A stretch of 64,000 bases of DNA from Aquimarina megaterium XH134 (GTDB lineage: Bacteria; Bacteroidota; Bacteroidia; Flavobacteriales; Flavobacteriaceae): positions 1 to 64,000 of the forward strand of contig NZ_JACB01000039.1 in the NCBI RefSeq assembly GCF_000520975.1. Reading direction: 5' to 3'. Positions 36,512-45,066 of the stretch are shown one piece after another. The notes below the pieces were generated by a model. It was not told the origin of the DNA, did no database searches, and saw only the letters and a program-made list of their open reading frames with translations. Each line of letters starts with the position of its first letter. Position 1 is the stretch's first letter. A program made the translations under genes and the position numbers.

Positions 36512-38506
36512 ATGGAAACAACTATGTACAACGAGTATGGATCATCAAACGTTAGCCAGCTCAAACAAGAAGAAAATGGTATCCAAAAGGGTAATGAATC
36601 AGAAACAGCATTTGCTGAGCTGGAACGCGGAGTGCATGCAGCACTAGAAACTTATTCCAACGTACATCGTGGGAGTGGACACAATTCAATGGTATCTTCT
36701 CATCTATATGAGCATGCCAGAGACATTGTTTTAGAATATATGGGGCTTAATAAAGAGAGATATATTGTCATTTTTTGCTCTTCCAAAAGAACAAATGACT
36801 TAACATCTCAACTTAAGTCAGGAAGTTATCAGTTTTTGACAAGCCAAGAAGTAGGTTTGCCGTTGGGCATAACTGCAGTGGTAGTTGGGAAAAAAGCGTT
36901 ACCTAAAGGCAGACCATCAGAATGTGGTGGTGGAACAGCCAGACTTGTTGCTGCAGACTGGATAATCTGGAATAATGGGCCAGACAAATTTGAGGCAGGT
37001 ACTCCAGCCATTGTTAATGTCATTGCATTTAGCAAGGCACTTCTCTTAATGAAGCAATATGGAAAAGATATCTTTAAGAGGTTATCTCAAAAGGATCTGA
37101 GTGTAAATGAATTGATATATAAGGATGAGTTGGAGAAATACTCTGGACTAGAACTTATGAAGGAACTTAAAAAAACTTTAATAGGACGAGGTATGATTGT
37201 ACCGACTATGGAAGGTGAGAGACGATTCGTAAATCTGGATAATAGTGCCAGTACACCTACGTTTACTCCAATTTGGAACACATTTCGTGAGGCGTTACGT
37301 CTACCAGAGAAAAAAAGACAAGAAGTAGTGCAAGAAGTAAAAACTATTTGTAGCGAAATCCTGGGAGCACCTCTCGAAAACTATGATATTATTTTTACCA
37401 AAAACACTACCGAATCTATCAACCTGGTATCTGAAAATCTGATCAATAATCCCGAAAATAATATTGATCCAGTAGTACTGATTTCTCTGCTGGAGCATTC
37501 TTCTAATGATTTACCATGGCGTATGATTTCCCAAAACTCTTTGATCAGGTTAGGAGTGAATGAAGAAGGTTTTATAGATTTGGTAGAGCTAGAAAAAAAT
37601 CTACGAGAATATAATCTGGAGTATAAGTATGCAAAGAAGCGTATTAAAATTGTTGCTCTAAGTGGTGCTTCTAATGTTTTAGGGTCATGTCATAATATCA
37701 AGGAAGTAAGCTCGATTGTTCATAAATATGGTGCAAAACTTCTGGTAGACGGTGCCCAGGTAGTTGCTCACCTTAAGGTTGATATAGAAAAAGAAGGGAT
37801 CGATTATATGGCTTTTTCTGCTCATAAAGTATATGCGCCATTTGGTACCGGGGTATTGGTAGTTAAAAAAGGATTACTCAATTATAACCTGAATGATAAG
37901 AAACGTATCCAATTGTCTGGAGAAGAAAACATAGGAGGGATTGCTTCATTGGGTAAAGCACTTGTGCTTTTACAACGTATTGGTATGGATGTGGTTCATA
38001 AAGAAGAACAAGTATTGACTAAACGAATATTAGATGGGATGTCAAAAATACCTGGGCTTACCGTTTTTGGGGTAAATGATCCTAAATCCCCTAAGTTTGA
38101 TGATAGGATAGGAGTTATTGTTTTTGAAACAAAAGGAATTTTGCATAACAAGTTAGCAGAAGAGATGTTCAGGAAAGGAGGTATCGGTGTACGATACGGT
38201 TGCCATTGTGCCCATTTACTGGTTAAGAAAATAACAGGTATTAGTCCTGTACTCGAACAGGTACAACGTGTCGTTTTAACGGTAGCCCCAAAGACTCAAT
38301 TACCTGGAGTTGTTAGGGTTAGTCTTGGAATAGAAAATACAGAAGAAGATGTAGACATCTTAATTGAGGTGTTACATAAACTAATTCAACAAATCAAAGA
38401 GAAACCTAGTGGGGCGCAAAAAAAGGCAAACTCAAAAGCAGAAGCCGATTTCCAGAAACAGTTGGATAATTTCTCTCAGGCAGCAGCTCAAAAAGTTTAT
38501 GCTTAG
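36512..38506 (+). CDS. Cysteine desulfurase-like class V PLP enzyme with extra N-terminal half-domain
   Basis: 664 residues, far longer than the roughly 400 of normal SufS/CsdA enzymes. Residues from about 235 onward form a complete class V aminotransferase fold: NLDNSAST near the start, PLP Lys439 in FSAHKVYAPFG, and a YGCHCAH active loop with Cys564 and Cys566, as in group II (SufS-like) enzymes. Residues about 25-215 look like another partial copy of the same superfamily (YSNVHRGSGHNS, LYEHARDIV, EAGTP), without a PLP lysine motif. The last 40 residues are polar and probably flexible. Expected activity is cysteine desulfurase, cysteine lyase or a related PLP reaction. It lies between the methyltransferase and HMGS genes of the PKS cluster. 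Whether the N-terminal part acts as a dimer partner, a regulatory domain or a remnant is unknown. Confidence 0.75.
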   Translation: METTMYNEYGSSNVSQLKQEENGIQKGNESETAFAELERGVHAALETYSNVHRGSGHNSMVSSHLYEHARDIVLEYMGLNKERYIVIFCSSKRTNDLTSQLKSGSYQFLTSQEVGLPLGITAVVVGKKALPKGRPSECGGGTARLVAADWIIWNNGPDKFEAGTPAIVNVIAFSKALLLMKQYGKDIFKRLSQKDLSVNELIYKDELEKYSGLELMKELKKTLIGRGMIVPTMEGERRFVNLDNSASTPTFTPIWNTFREALRLPEKKRQEVVQEVKTICSEILGAPLENYDIIFTKNTTESINLVSENLINNPENNIDPVVLISLLEHSSNDLPWRMISQNSLIRLGVNEEGFIDLVELEKNLREYNLEYKYAKKRIKIVALSGASNVLGSCHNIKEVSSIVHKYGAKLLVDGAQVVAHLKVDIEKEGIDYMAFSAHKVYAPFGTGVLVVKKGLLNYNLNDKKRIQLSGEENIGGIASLGKALVLLQRIGMDVVHKEEQVLTKRILDGMSKIPGLTVFGVNDPKSPKFDDRIGVIVFETKGILHNKLAEEMFRKGGIGVRYGCHCAHLLVKKITGISPVLEQVQRVVLTVAPKTQLPGVVRVSLGIENTEEDVDILIEVLHKLIQQIKEKPSGAQKKANSKAEADFQKQLDNFSQAAAQKVYA

Positions 38507-38931
38507 TTGTTAAGATGAACATTAATATTCATGAATAGGAAATAATCACCTTACCCCAAAACATAATCTGGTTTTGGAAAATTCCTAGGATTCAAATTTT
38601 ATTTACAAAAATTTCATTAGATATGCTGAGGCAGGATTTTGTTTACATATCCCGATAACCTTATTCATGTCAGATCATCATATCAGTAATTCAATATTCA
38701 GGATAAATATCAAGAAAAATAAATGATCTTGATTGAATACTTGATAATCGAGACTCAATGTTCTATTGATTAAATGATGGTCAATGACCTGTCGTGAATC
38801 AAATATCATCAACATACATTATAATTAAAAACTAAGATACAGGTAATGTAGCTTAATCTGGTATACTCAAAAGATTCGTATACCTATCACACAAAAACTT
38901 AATTTTTAACCACTTAATAATAGAAAAATAT
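38507..38931 (+). promoter_or_regulatory. Long intergenic leader of HMGS operon with hairpin
   Basis: A 425-nt gap with no credible ORF or RNA gene. The only clear structure is a 7-bp perfect inverted repeat GGTATAC/GTATACC at 38860-38866 and 38878-38884 (11-nt loop), ending 47 nt before the HMGS start. It could be an operator or a leader hairpin. The gap is the longest in the cluster and probably carries the promoter for the HMGS-ECH1 genes, but no consensus promoter was recognised. Confidence 0.35.
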
Positions 38932-40191
38932 ATGCGTATAGCAGGAATTGAAGCAATGAATGTCTTCGGAGGCACAACATTTTTGGACGTAGAAAAACTT
39001 GCAGAATATCGTAAATTAGATACATCTCGTTTTAAAAATCTTCTTATGAAAGAGAAAACGGTGGCATTACCCTATGAGGACCCAGTTACTTTTGGGGTAA
39101 ATGCAGCCAAGCCTCTTATAGATGCTCTTAGTCCGGAAGAAAAAGATCGAATCGAACTGGTAATCTCATGTACAGAATCGTCATTCGATTTTGGGAAATC
39201 AATGAGTACTTATTTTCATGAAATTTTGGGCTTGAATCGTAATTGTCGTTTGTTTGAATTAAAAAATGCATGCTATTCTGGAGTGGCTGGTTTTCAAATG
39301 GCAATCAATTTTATCTTATCTCAAACCTCACCTGGGGCAAAAGCTCTGGTAATTGCTACAGATGTATCTCGTTTTATGATAGAAGAAGGTGGAGATGCAC
39401 TCACTATGGAATGGTCATTTGCAGAACCTAGCGGAGGTGCCGGAGCGGTTGCTATGCTGGTTAGCGAGAAACCTTATGTGTTTCAAGTAGATATTGGTGC
39501 TAACGGCTATTATGGTTATCAGGTTATGGATACCTGCAGACCTACTACAGATGGCGAAGCCGGAGATTCTGACCTGTCATTACTCTCTTATTTAGACTGT
39601 TGTGAGAATTCTTTTTATGAATATCAAAAACGTGTTCCCGAAGCAAACTATGCCAAGACTTTTAGCTACCTAGCCTTTCATACTCCTTTTGGAGGAATGG
39701 TCAAAGGAGCACATCGTAATTTAATGCGAAAAGCAGTGAAAGCAAAACCTAAGGATATAGAAATGGATTTTGAAAATCGAGTAGTTCCCGGGTTGATCTA
39801 CTGTCAGCGTATTGGTAATATTATGGGAGCGACAGCCATGATGTCACTTGCTAGTACGATTGAGAATGGCAGTTTTGACGCACCACAAAGAGTAGGGTGC
39901 TTTTCTTATGGGTCAGGCTGTTGTTCTGAGTTTTTTAGCGGTATTGTAGGCGAAAAAAGTAAGGAAAGTATACAGAAATTTAAGATCAAAGAGCAATTTG
40001 ATAAAAGGTATGAATTAAAAATGGATGAATACGAAAATTTACTGGTAGGAAGCAATGCAGTAAAATTTGGTACACGTAATGTAAAATTAGATACTGATTT
40101 TATTTCTCAAGCCAGAAAAACACTTGATAGAGAGACACTTTTTTTAAAAGAGATTAAAGAATTTAAAAGAGAATACGAATGGATATCATAA
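38932..40191 (+). CDS. HMG-CoA synthase-like beta-branching enzyme (HMGS, PksG-type)
   Basis: 419 residues, typical for PKS HMGS. It adds the carbanion of acetyl carried on a donor ACP to the beta-ketone of an ACP-bound polyketide, the first step of beta-branching. The catalytic Cys is Cys114 in LKNACYSG, and the catalytic His lies in HTPFGGMVKG; both fit the HMGS fold. The last 13 nt overlap the following ECH1 gene, a tight translational coupling. All partners of the cassette are in the window: donor ACP (44728), decarboxylating KS (45067), ECH1 (40179) and ECH domains fused in the PKS. The target ACPs are probably the doubled ACPs in the first two PKS subunits. Confidence 0.95.
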   Translation: MRIAGIEAMNVFGGTTFLDVEKLAEYRKLDTSRFKNLLMKEKTVALPYEDPVTFGVNAAKPLIDALSPEEKDRIELVISCTESSFDFGKSMSTYFHEILGLNRNCRLFELKNACYSGVAGFQMAINFILSQTSPGAKALVIATDVSRFMIEEGGDALTMEWSFAEPSGGAGAVAMLVSEKPYVFQVDIGANGYYGYQVMDTCRPTTDGEAGDSDLSLLSYLDCCENSFYEYQKRVPEANYAKTFSYLAFHTPFGGMVKGAHRNLMRKAVKAKPKDIEMDFENRVVPGLIYCQRIGNIMGATAMMSLASTIENGSFDAPQRVGCFSYGSGCCSEFFSGIVGEKSKESIQKFKIKEQFDKRYELKMDEYENLLVGSNAVKFGTRNVKLDTDFISQARKTLDRETLFLKEIKEFKREYEWIS

Positions 40192-40970
40192 GTAATGCAA
40201 CATCATACGAAACTATAAAAACCAGATTTGAAGGAGATATTTGTTTTATTCAAATCGATCGTCCAGAAGCTAAAAATGCAATTAATAATAGACTGATCGA
40301 AGAGTTTACAAATGCACTCGATCATTGTGAAGAGTTGGCAAAAATTGTGGTTGTCGAAGGTTCTCCTGAAGTATTTTGTTTTGGAGCAGATTTTAAAGGG
40401 ATTCAACAAAGTCTTGAAAACGGAACTCTGCACCAGGAACAAAATCCAGAACTAATGTATAATCTATGGCTAAAACTATCCTCAGGCCCATATATTACTA
40501 TTGCACATGTTAGAGGGAAAGCTAATGCCGGTGGAATGGGTTTTGTTTCTGCTTGTGATATAGTTCTATGTGAACAGAAAGCAGTATTCAGTTTGTCAGA
40601 ACTTCTTTTTGGATTGATGCCTGCGTGTGTTTTGCCTTTTCTGATCCGACGAATAGGGTTTTCAAAAGCACATTATATGACATTAATGACTCAACCTATA
40701 TCGGCAAAGGAAGCATATGACTGGGGATTGGTAGATGCATATGGCGAGAATAGTAAAAATCTGTTGAGAAAACATTTATTACGACTACGCCTGCTTTCTA
40801 AGCAGGGAATAGCCAGTTATAAGAGTTACCTGAATAAATTGAATGATTTTCCAGATACTTCTAAATCACATGCTCTTGCAGCAAATATTGAAGTGTTTTC
40901 TGATGAAAGCAATCTGAATAAAATAGCAAGATTTGTAAAAACGGGGCAATTTCCCTGGGAAGAAGAGTAA
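40179..40970 (+). CDS. Enoyl-CoA hydratase-like dehydratase ECH1 (PksH-type)
   Basis: 263 residues of the crotonase fold. In HMGS cassettes ECH1 dehydrates the HMG-like branch to a glutaconyl-type intermediate, which an ECH2 then decarboxylates. Visible features are an N-terminal DRPEAKNAI, the FCFGADF loop near residues 67-73 and the oxyanion-hole segment HVRGKANAGGMGF. The start overlaps the end of HMGS by 13 nt. The PksI-type ECH2 is not a separate gene here; it corresponds to the ECH domains inside the large PKS. The call as ECH1 rather than a catabolic hydratase rests on both sequence type and context. Confidence 0.92.
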   Translation: MDIISNATSYETIKTRFEGDICFIQIDRPEAKNAINNRLIEEFTNALDHCEELAKIVVVEGSPEVFCFGADFKGIQQSLENGTLHQEQNPELMYNLWLKLSSGPYITIAHVRGKANAGGMGFVSACDIVLCEQKAVFSLSELLFGLMPACVLPFLIRRIGFSKAHYMTLMTQPISAKEAYDWGLVDAYGENSKNLLRKHLLRLRLLSKQGIASYKSYLNKLNDFPDTSKSHALAANIEVFSDESNLNKIARFVKTGQFPWEEE

Positions 40971-41155
40971 ATGATAAATAGAGATATAATATCTTCTGGT
41001 AAGGTTAGCTATAGAATCGGATTACTCGCACTATTTAAACCTTTTAAAAACCAAACTCAATTAGCTTTCTGGGTGTGATTTTAACTGATTTTAATACATC
41101 GTTAACACTATGAAGAAACCAAATTATTATTAATTTATTTTTTAGAGAGAGAAGC

Positions 41156-42508
41156 ATGAAGAATTGCTCCAACTTCACCAATAATATTGTAATTAGTATT
41201 ATCATCTCATTTATAAGTATTACATATGTTTATGGCCAGATTCCTATAGAAAATGATAGTATAGTAGACAGTGAGGATTTTGATATCATTGATATGGGAT
41301 CTACTATGATTGAAGAAAAAGAGGGTTCTCCCTCATGGGTTTCGGATATGTTTAGTGCAATGCGTTTGGGTATACAATATGGATTTACTTATAAAGTTGA
41401 AAAACCGGATAAAATCATGAATAACCGGCTTTCATTTCGACTAGAATATTCTAAATCTTTCATGGATTACCTTTCACTTCATATAGACACAAAAATGTTT
41501 GCCTTTCTCAAAAATGATCATAGGATTAGGGATGAAAAGGATATAGTATTTGAAGGAAGAACCAGAGAAGCTTACTTGCAAACTAGTTTTAATAAAACAA
41601 GTATTAAAGCCGGAATTCAGATAGTTGTATGGGGAGAATCAGATTATGCAATTGTTACTAATGAAATAGGTCGTTTGGATTATCGGGAACCATTAAGCCT
41701 CAATATGGATGACCTTAGGATTGGGCAACCCATGTTAACGGTAGATCAATATTCATCATTTGGATATTGGAGTGCATTTTTTGTGCCTTATCCCGAATTT
41801 AACGAACAACCAAGAAAAGGAACAGGGTATTATTACGATCCTTTTGACGGAAAAGTTGAGTATCTAAAGGAAAAACAGAAAGGAAATTTTTTTGAATATG
41901 GTTTACGATGGAGAAAAACCTACGGAAAAAGTGATGTTAGTATTATGGCTGCCAGTTTGATAGATAATCAATATGCTTTACGAATGGTCACTCCTGATCT
42001 TATCGCCAAAAGTAAGCATCGGTTTTTTATGACTGGTGTCACCCTAAATCGAGCAATCAATAATTTACTCGTTAAGGGCGAAGTAGCTTTAAAATCCCGA
42101 AAAGCATATAATAATGCATCGTTTCAGATTATAAAGAAAAACGCTCTGGATGCTTCACTTGGTGTTGATTATTCTCCTAACAGTACTTTTACATTAAGTA
42201 TGGAAGCAGTAAATTACCATATCATGGATTGGTCTAACCAAATCCAGGGAATGCCTAGAAACAACTACATAATCCTGATGGCCTTGAGCAAACAACTAAT
42301 GAAAAATGATTTATCTTTTAGTTGGGCTTCTATGTATAATGGGCCTTATACTAATTTTTTTAATGTAGTATCAGCTTCTTACAATTGGAATGACCATATT
42401 ACTCTAAATTTTGATGCACTCATTCCTATAGTAGACGATAATAGAAGTGGTTTTTACCCGTATCGTGATCAAAAACAAGTTGCCTTTAGGATTTTATATC
42501 AGCTTTAA
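41156..42508 (+). CDS. Outer-membrane beta-barrel protein (DUF1302-like)
   Basis: 450 residues with an N-terminal signal peptide (hydrophobic about 10-25, ending before GQIP). The rest is rich in alternating aromatic/polar strands and ends in a hydrophobic strand (FRILYQL), as expected of an outer-membrane barrel. The segment around VVWGESDYAIVTNE resembles the WGxSD region of DUF1302 barrel proteins, which are linked to export or handling of hydrophobic molecules. It lies between ECH1 and the acyl hydrolase gene, all on one strand, so a role in export, uptake or self-protection related to the polyketide is likely but inferred. No inner-membrane transporter partner is seen nearby. Family assignment is moderate. 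Confidence 0.65.
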   Translation: MKNCSNFTNNIVISIIISFISITYVYGQIPIENDSIVDSEDFDIIDMGSTMIEEKEGSPSWVSDMFSAMRLGIQYGFTYKVEKPDKIMNNRLSFRLEYSKSFMDYLSLHIDTKMFAFLKNDHRIRDEKDIVFEGRTREAYLQTSFNKTSIKAGIQIVVWGESDYAIVTNEIGRLDYREPLSLNMDDLRIGQPMLTVDQYSSFGYWSAFFVPYPEFNEQPRKGTGYYYDPFDGKVEYLKEKQKGNFFEYGLRWRKTYGKSDVSIMAASLIDNQYALRMVTPDLIAKSKHRFFMTGVTLNRAINNLLVKGEVALKSRKAYNNASFQIIKKNALDASLGVDYSPNSTFTLSMEAVNYHIMDWSNQIQGMPRNNYIILMALSKQLMKNDLSFSWASMYNGPYTNFFNVVSASYNWNDHITLNFDALIPIVDDNRSGFYPYRDQKQVAFRILYQL

Positions 42509-42688
42509 TGGCTTATGGTAAATACTACATGATGCTTTCTTGGCTATAAATAAAAAGAAAAACTGGGGCACTATAGATGTATAATATCTAACCAGGTAAT
42601 CAGAAGGTTTTTAAGATTTTCTATTAATACTAGTTGTACAGAAAATGCAATGGGTTAGGAAACCCTTTCATTAAAATAAAAAAATCAA

Positions 42689-43639
42689 ATGAATAAACAG
42701 ATTATATGTATGTTCTCTGGCCAGGGTTCTCAATACTACAAAATGGGTAAAGAACTCTATGAACATAATGAACAATTTAGATATTGGATGGATCATTGCG
42801 ATGAAATGATTTTTCCGTTACAAAAAACTTCCTTAGTTGATGTTTTATATAGAGGAAAAAGAAAGAGTGAACCTTTTGACGATATTCTTTATACGAACCC
42901 AGCTATATTGAGTATCCAGTACAGTATGTTCAAATTACTGAAAGAGATGGGTGTTCAGCCAGATTTTCTTTTGGGGTATAGTATGGGGGAGCTTCATGCT
43001 GCTGTTGTTTCGGGTGCCATTTCTTTAGAAGACGGGATCAGAGTGTCGGTTGATATCGCTAAACTTACTCATGAAAGAACCCAACCCGCAGGTATGTTGG
43101 CCATTATGGAATCAAAAACAATAATGACTCGCTACCCAGACCTTTTTCATAACTGTTGGCTTACGGCAGGAAATTTTCAAGAGAACTTTGTTGTGAGCGG
43201 TTTACCTCATGCTATACAAAATCTTCATCAAAACCTAAATAAAGAAAATATTATATCACAAATATTACCGGTTAAATATGGGTTTCATACTGAGCTTATA
43301 GACCCAATTGAAGAAGCTTATACACGTATTTTCGATGGTATTAAGGTAGTACCTCCCAAAATTCCGATGATATCGTCATTGCAAGCAGGAACAGTTCGGG
43401 AACTTAACGGGGATTACGTATGGAAAGCAATCCGTTATCCTGTTAATTTTGAGCAAACCATAGAAAGAATACTAGAAACTGGAGATTATACTTTTATAGA
43501 TATGGGACCTAGTGGAACTTTATCAACCTTTGTTAAATATATACTTCCTTCAGATTCAGATTCTATTTCACTACAGATGATAAATCAATTTGGAAGTGAT
43601 CTCAATGTCATTCAAAAGTTAAGAACCTGTTTATGTTAG
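42689..43639 (+). CDS. Trans-acting AT-fold acyl hydrolase (proofreading, PedC/PksD-like)
   Basis: 316 residues with the malonyl-transferase fold: FSGQGSQ at the N-terminus, catalytic Ser98 in GYSMGE, and His in GFHTELI. The arginine that binds the malonyl carboxylate, 25 residues after the catalytic Ser in FabD, is Ile123 here. Its loss is the hallmark of acyl hydrolases that clear stalled acyl groups from ACPs in trans-AT systems. The second AT (46382) keeps this Arg and should do malonyl loading. The gene follows the outer-membrane protein gene by 180 nt and precedes the two tRNA genes. Hydrolase function is inferred from the residue change and family knowledge. Confidence 0.82.
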   Translation: MNKQIICMFSGQGSQYYKMGKELYEHNEQFRYWMDHCDEMIFPLQKTSLVDVLYRGKRKSEPFDDILYTNPAILSIQYSMFKLLKEMGVQPDFLLGYSMGELHAAVVSGAISLEDGIRVSVDIAKLTHERTQPAGMLAIMESKTIMTRYPDLFHNCWLTAGNFQENFVVSGLPHAIQNLHQNLNKENIISQILPVKYGFHTELIDPIEEAYTRIFDGIKVVPPKIPMISSLQAGTVRELNGDYVWKAIRYPVNFEQTIERILETGDYTFIDMGPSGTLSTFVKYILPSDSDSISLQMINQFGSDLNVIQKLRTCLC

Positions 43640-43707
43640 TAATCTACTGTAATAAATATTTTTCAGAATTGTTTACAGAAAGTATTTTATAAAGAATAAT
43701 AAGAAAA

Positions 43708-43782
43708 GGTGCTGTACCCAAGTGGATTAAGGGGAAGGTCTGCAAAACCTTTATTTCAGTGGTTCGAATCCACTCAGCACCT
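43708..43782 (+). tRNA. tRNA-Cys (GCA), copy 1
   Basis: A 75-nt cloverleaf. Acceptor stem GGTGCTG/CAGCACC, short D stem CCC/GGG, anticodon stem AAGGT/ACCTT with loop CTGCAAA (anticodon GCA at 43742-43744), T stem AGTGG/CCACT with loop TTCGAAT, and discriminator T, as expected for tRNA-Cys. The 3' CCA is not encoded. Residue 33 is the normal T. It is the first of two closely related tRNA-Cys genes 56 nt apart inside the PKS cluster. Confidence 0.95.
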
Positions 43783-43838
43783 CTTAAGAACATTTTTATC
43801 TATATGTTTTGAAGTTCGAAACTATGACTTACACAAAT

Positions 43839-43913
43839 GGCGCTGTACCCAAGTGGTCTAAGGGGAAGGTTCGCAAAACCTTTATTTCAGTGGTTCGAAT
43901 CCACTCGGCGCCT
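43839..43913 (+). tRNA. tRNA-Cys-like (GCA), copy 2 with C33
   Basis: A 75-nt cloverleaf nearly identical to copy 1. Acceptor GGCGCTG/CGGCGCC includes one G-T pair, D stem CCC/GGG, anticodon stem AAGGT/ACCTT, T stem AGTGG/CCACT, discriminator T. The anticodon loop is TCGCAAA, so the anticodon GCA (43873-43875) is kept but positions 32-33 read TC instead of CT. The almost universal U33, needed for the anticodon U-turn, is therefore C. The arms are otherwise intact, so it is not an obvious decayed copy. It may decode poorly, or serve a non-ribosomal use, or be a drifting duplicate. Confidence 0.85.
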
Positions 43914-43946
43914 CTATAAATACAAAGCACAATAATTTACACATCA

Positions 43947-44672
43947 ATGAAATTTGAAAATCTGATAATGAATGTTGGATATACGGATACTGGTTATAGC
44001 GGTATAGTACAGGTTGTCATATTAAGAATGACTCATATGTCTATGGTAAACTATAGTTATTTGGTGGTTGACCATATTAATAATCAGGCTGTTATTGTAG
44101 ATCCAGCCTGGGATATTAGAAAGGTAGAGCAGGCCCTGGAGAATACCGAAACAGTCTTAAGTGGGATTTTACTAACCCATTCTCATCTTGACCATATTCA
44201 TTTAGCCAAACCACTTGCAGAAAAATACAGTTGTCCCATATGGATGTCAAACGAAGAAATTGCGTATTCTGGTTATTATGCTCCACAATTAGAGGGTATT
44301 AATATTACACCATGGTCAGTTGGCCAAATACAGATCGAACCTTTATTTACTCCGGGTCATACACCTGGTGGTATGTGTTATCTAATAGGAAACAGTCTAT
44401 TTTCTGGGGACACATTATTTGCTGAAGGTTGTGGCTTATGTTTTGACGTGCAAGGAGCACATAAGATGTTTGACAGTATTGAACATTTAAAAAAAAGGAT
44501 TGCACCAGATACACTCATTTTTCCAGGTCATAGTTATGGTAGATCCCCTGGTCAGGAATTTTCGCAAGTATTGAAGCATAATATATATCTGCAATTTAAA
44601 AACAAAAATGATTTTACTGCATATCGTTTAAGAAAGGGACAGAATAAGTTAAACTTTTTTGATTTTCAGTAA
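43947..44672 (+). CDS. Metallo-beta-lactamase-fold hydrolase (PksB-like)
   Basis: 241 residues. The zinc motif HxHxDH is present as THSHLDHIH, with further ligands in PGHTPGG, FSGDTLF and PGHSYG, giving a full binuclear metal site of the glyoxalase-II type. PksB-like hydrolases of this type recur in trans-AT PKS clusters, where a thioester-hydrolysing or editing role is suspected but not proven. Internal Met codons near residue 28 could be the true start, since homologues usually begin close to there; the first ATG is kept. It lies just after the tRNA pair and before the donor ACP gene. Confidence 0.85.
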   Translation: MKFENLIMNVGYTDTGYSGIVQVVILRMTHMSMVNYSYLVVDHINNQAVIVDPAWDIRKVEQALENTETVLSGILLTHSHLDHIHLAKPLAEKYSCPIWMSNEEIAYSGYYAPQLEGINITPWSVGQIQIEPLFTPGHTPGGMCYLIGNSLFSGDTLFAEGCGLCFDVQGAHKMFDSIEHLKKRIAPDTLIFPGHSYGRSPGQEFSQVLKHNIYLQFKNKNDFTAYRLRKGQNKLNFFDFQ

Positions 44673-44727
44673 GGTAAAATCTTAAACCAAAAAGAAGTGT
44701 ATAATATTTAAATAAATAATAGAAATT

Positions 44728-44988
44728 ATGTCAAAAGAACATGTTTTTGAAGTAGTGAAAAATGTAATTATAGAAGTGCTTCCGGATATAAAACCGGAGC
44801 AGGTTCACATCGAAAAAAACCTACGAGAATTGGGAGCTAACTCAATTGACAGGATGGAGGTAGTTACCATGTCGATGGAAGAATTAGATCTGAAAATACC
44901 TTTAATGAGCTTCGCTCAAGTAAGCAATATTCAAGGTATGGTAGACGTATTGGTAGAGAACTATACAACATCTGTTGAAAGTAATTAA
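44728..44988 (+). CDS. Stand-alone donor ACP of the HMGS cassette (AcpK-like)
   Basis: 86 residues, one carrier-protein domain. The phosphopantetheine attachment Ser is Ser39 in LGANSIDR, a variant of the usual DSL motif typical of AcpK-like donor ACPs. It would carry malonyl, decarboxylated to acetyl by the KS-like decarboxylase encoded next (45067), and hand acetyl to HMGS. Gene order donor ACP then decarboxylating KS matches other beta-branching cassettes. Confidence 0.9.
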   Translation: MSKEHVFEVVKNVIIEVLPDIKPEQVHIEKNLRELGANSIDRMEVVTMSMEELDLKIPLMSFAQVSNIQGMVDVLVENYTTSVESN

Positions 44989-45066
44989 TGTCGCTAATAA
45001 TATTGCCAATAAGAGTATTTAAAACGAATCTAATCATTTTGATTTGTGACTAAAAAGAGATAGACA

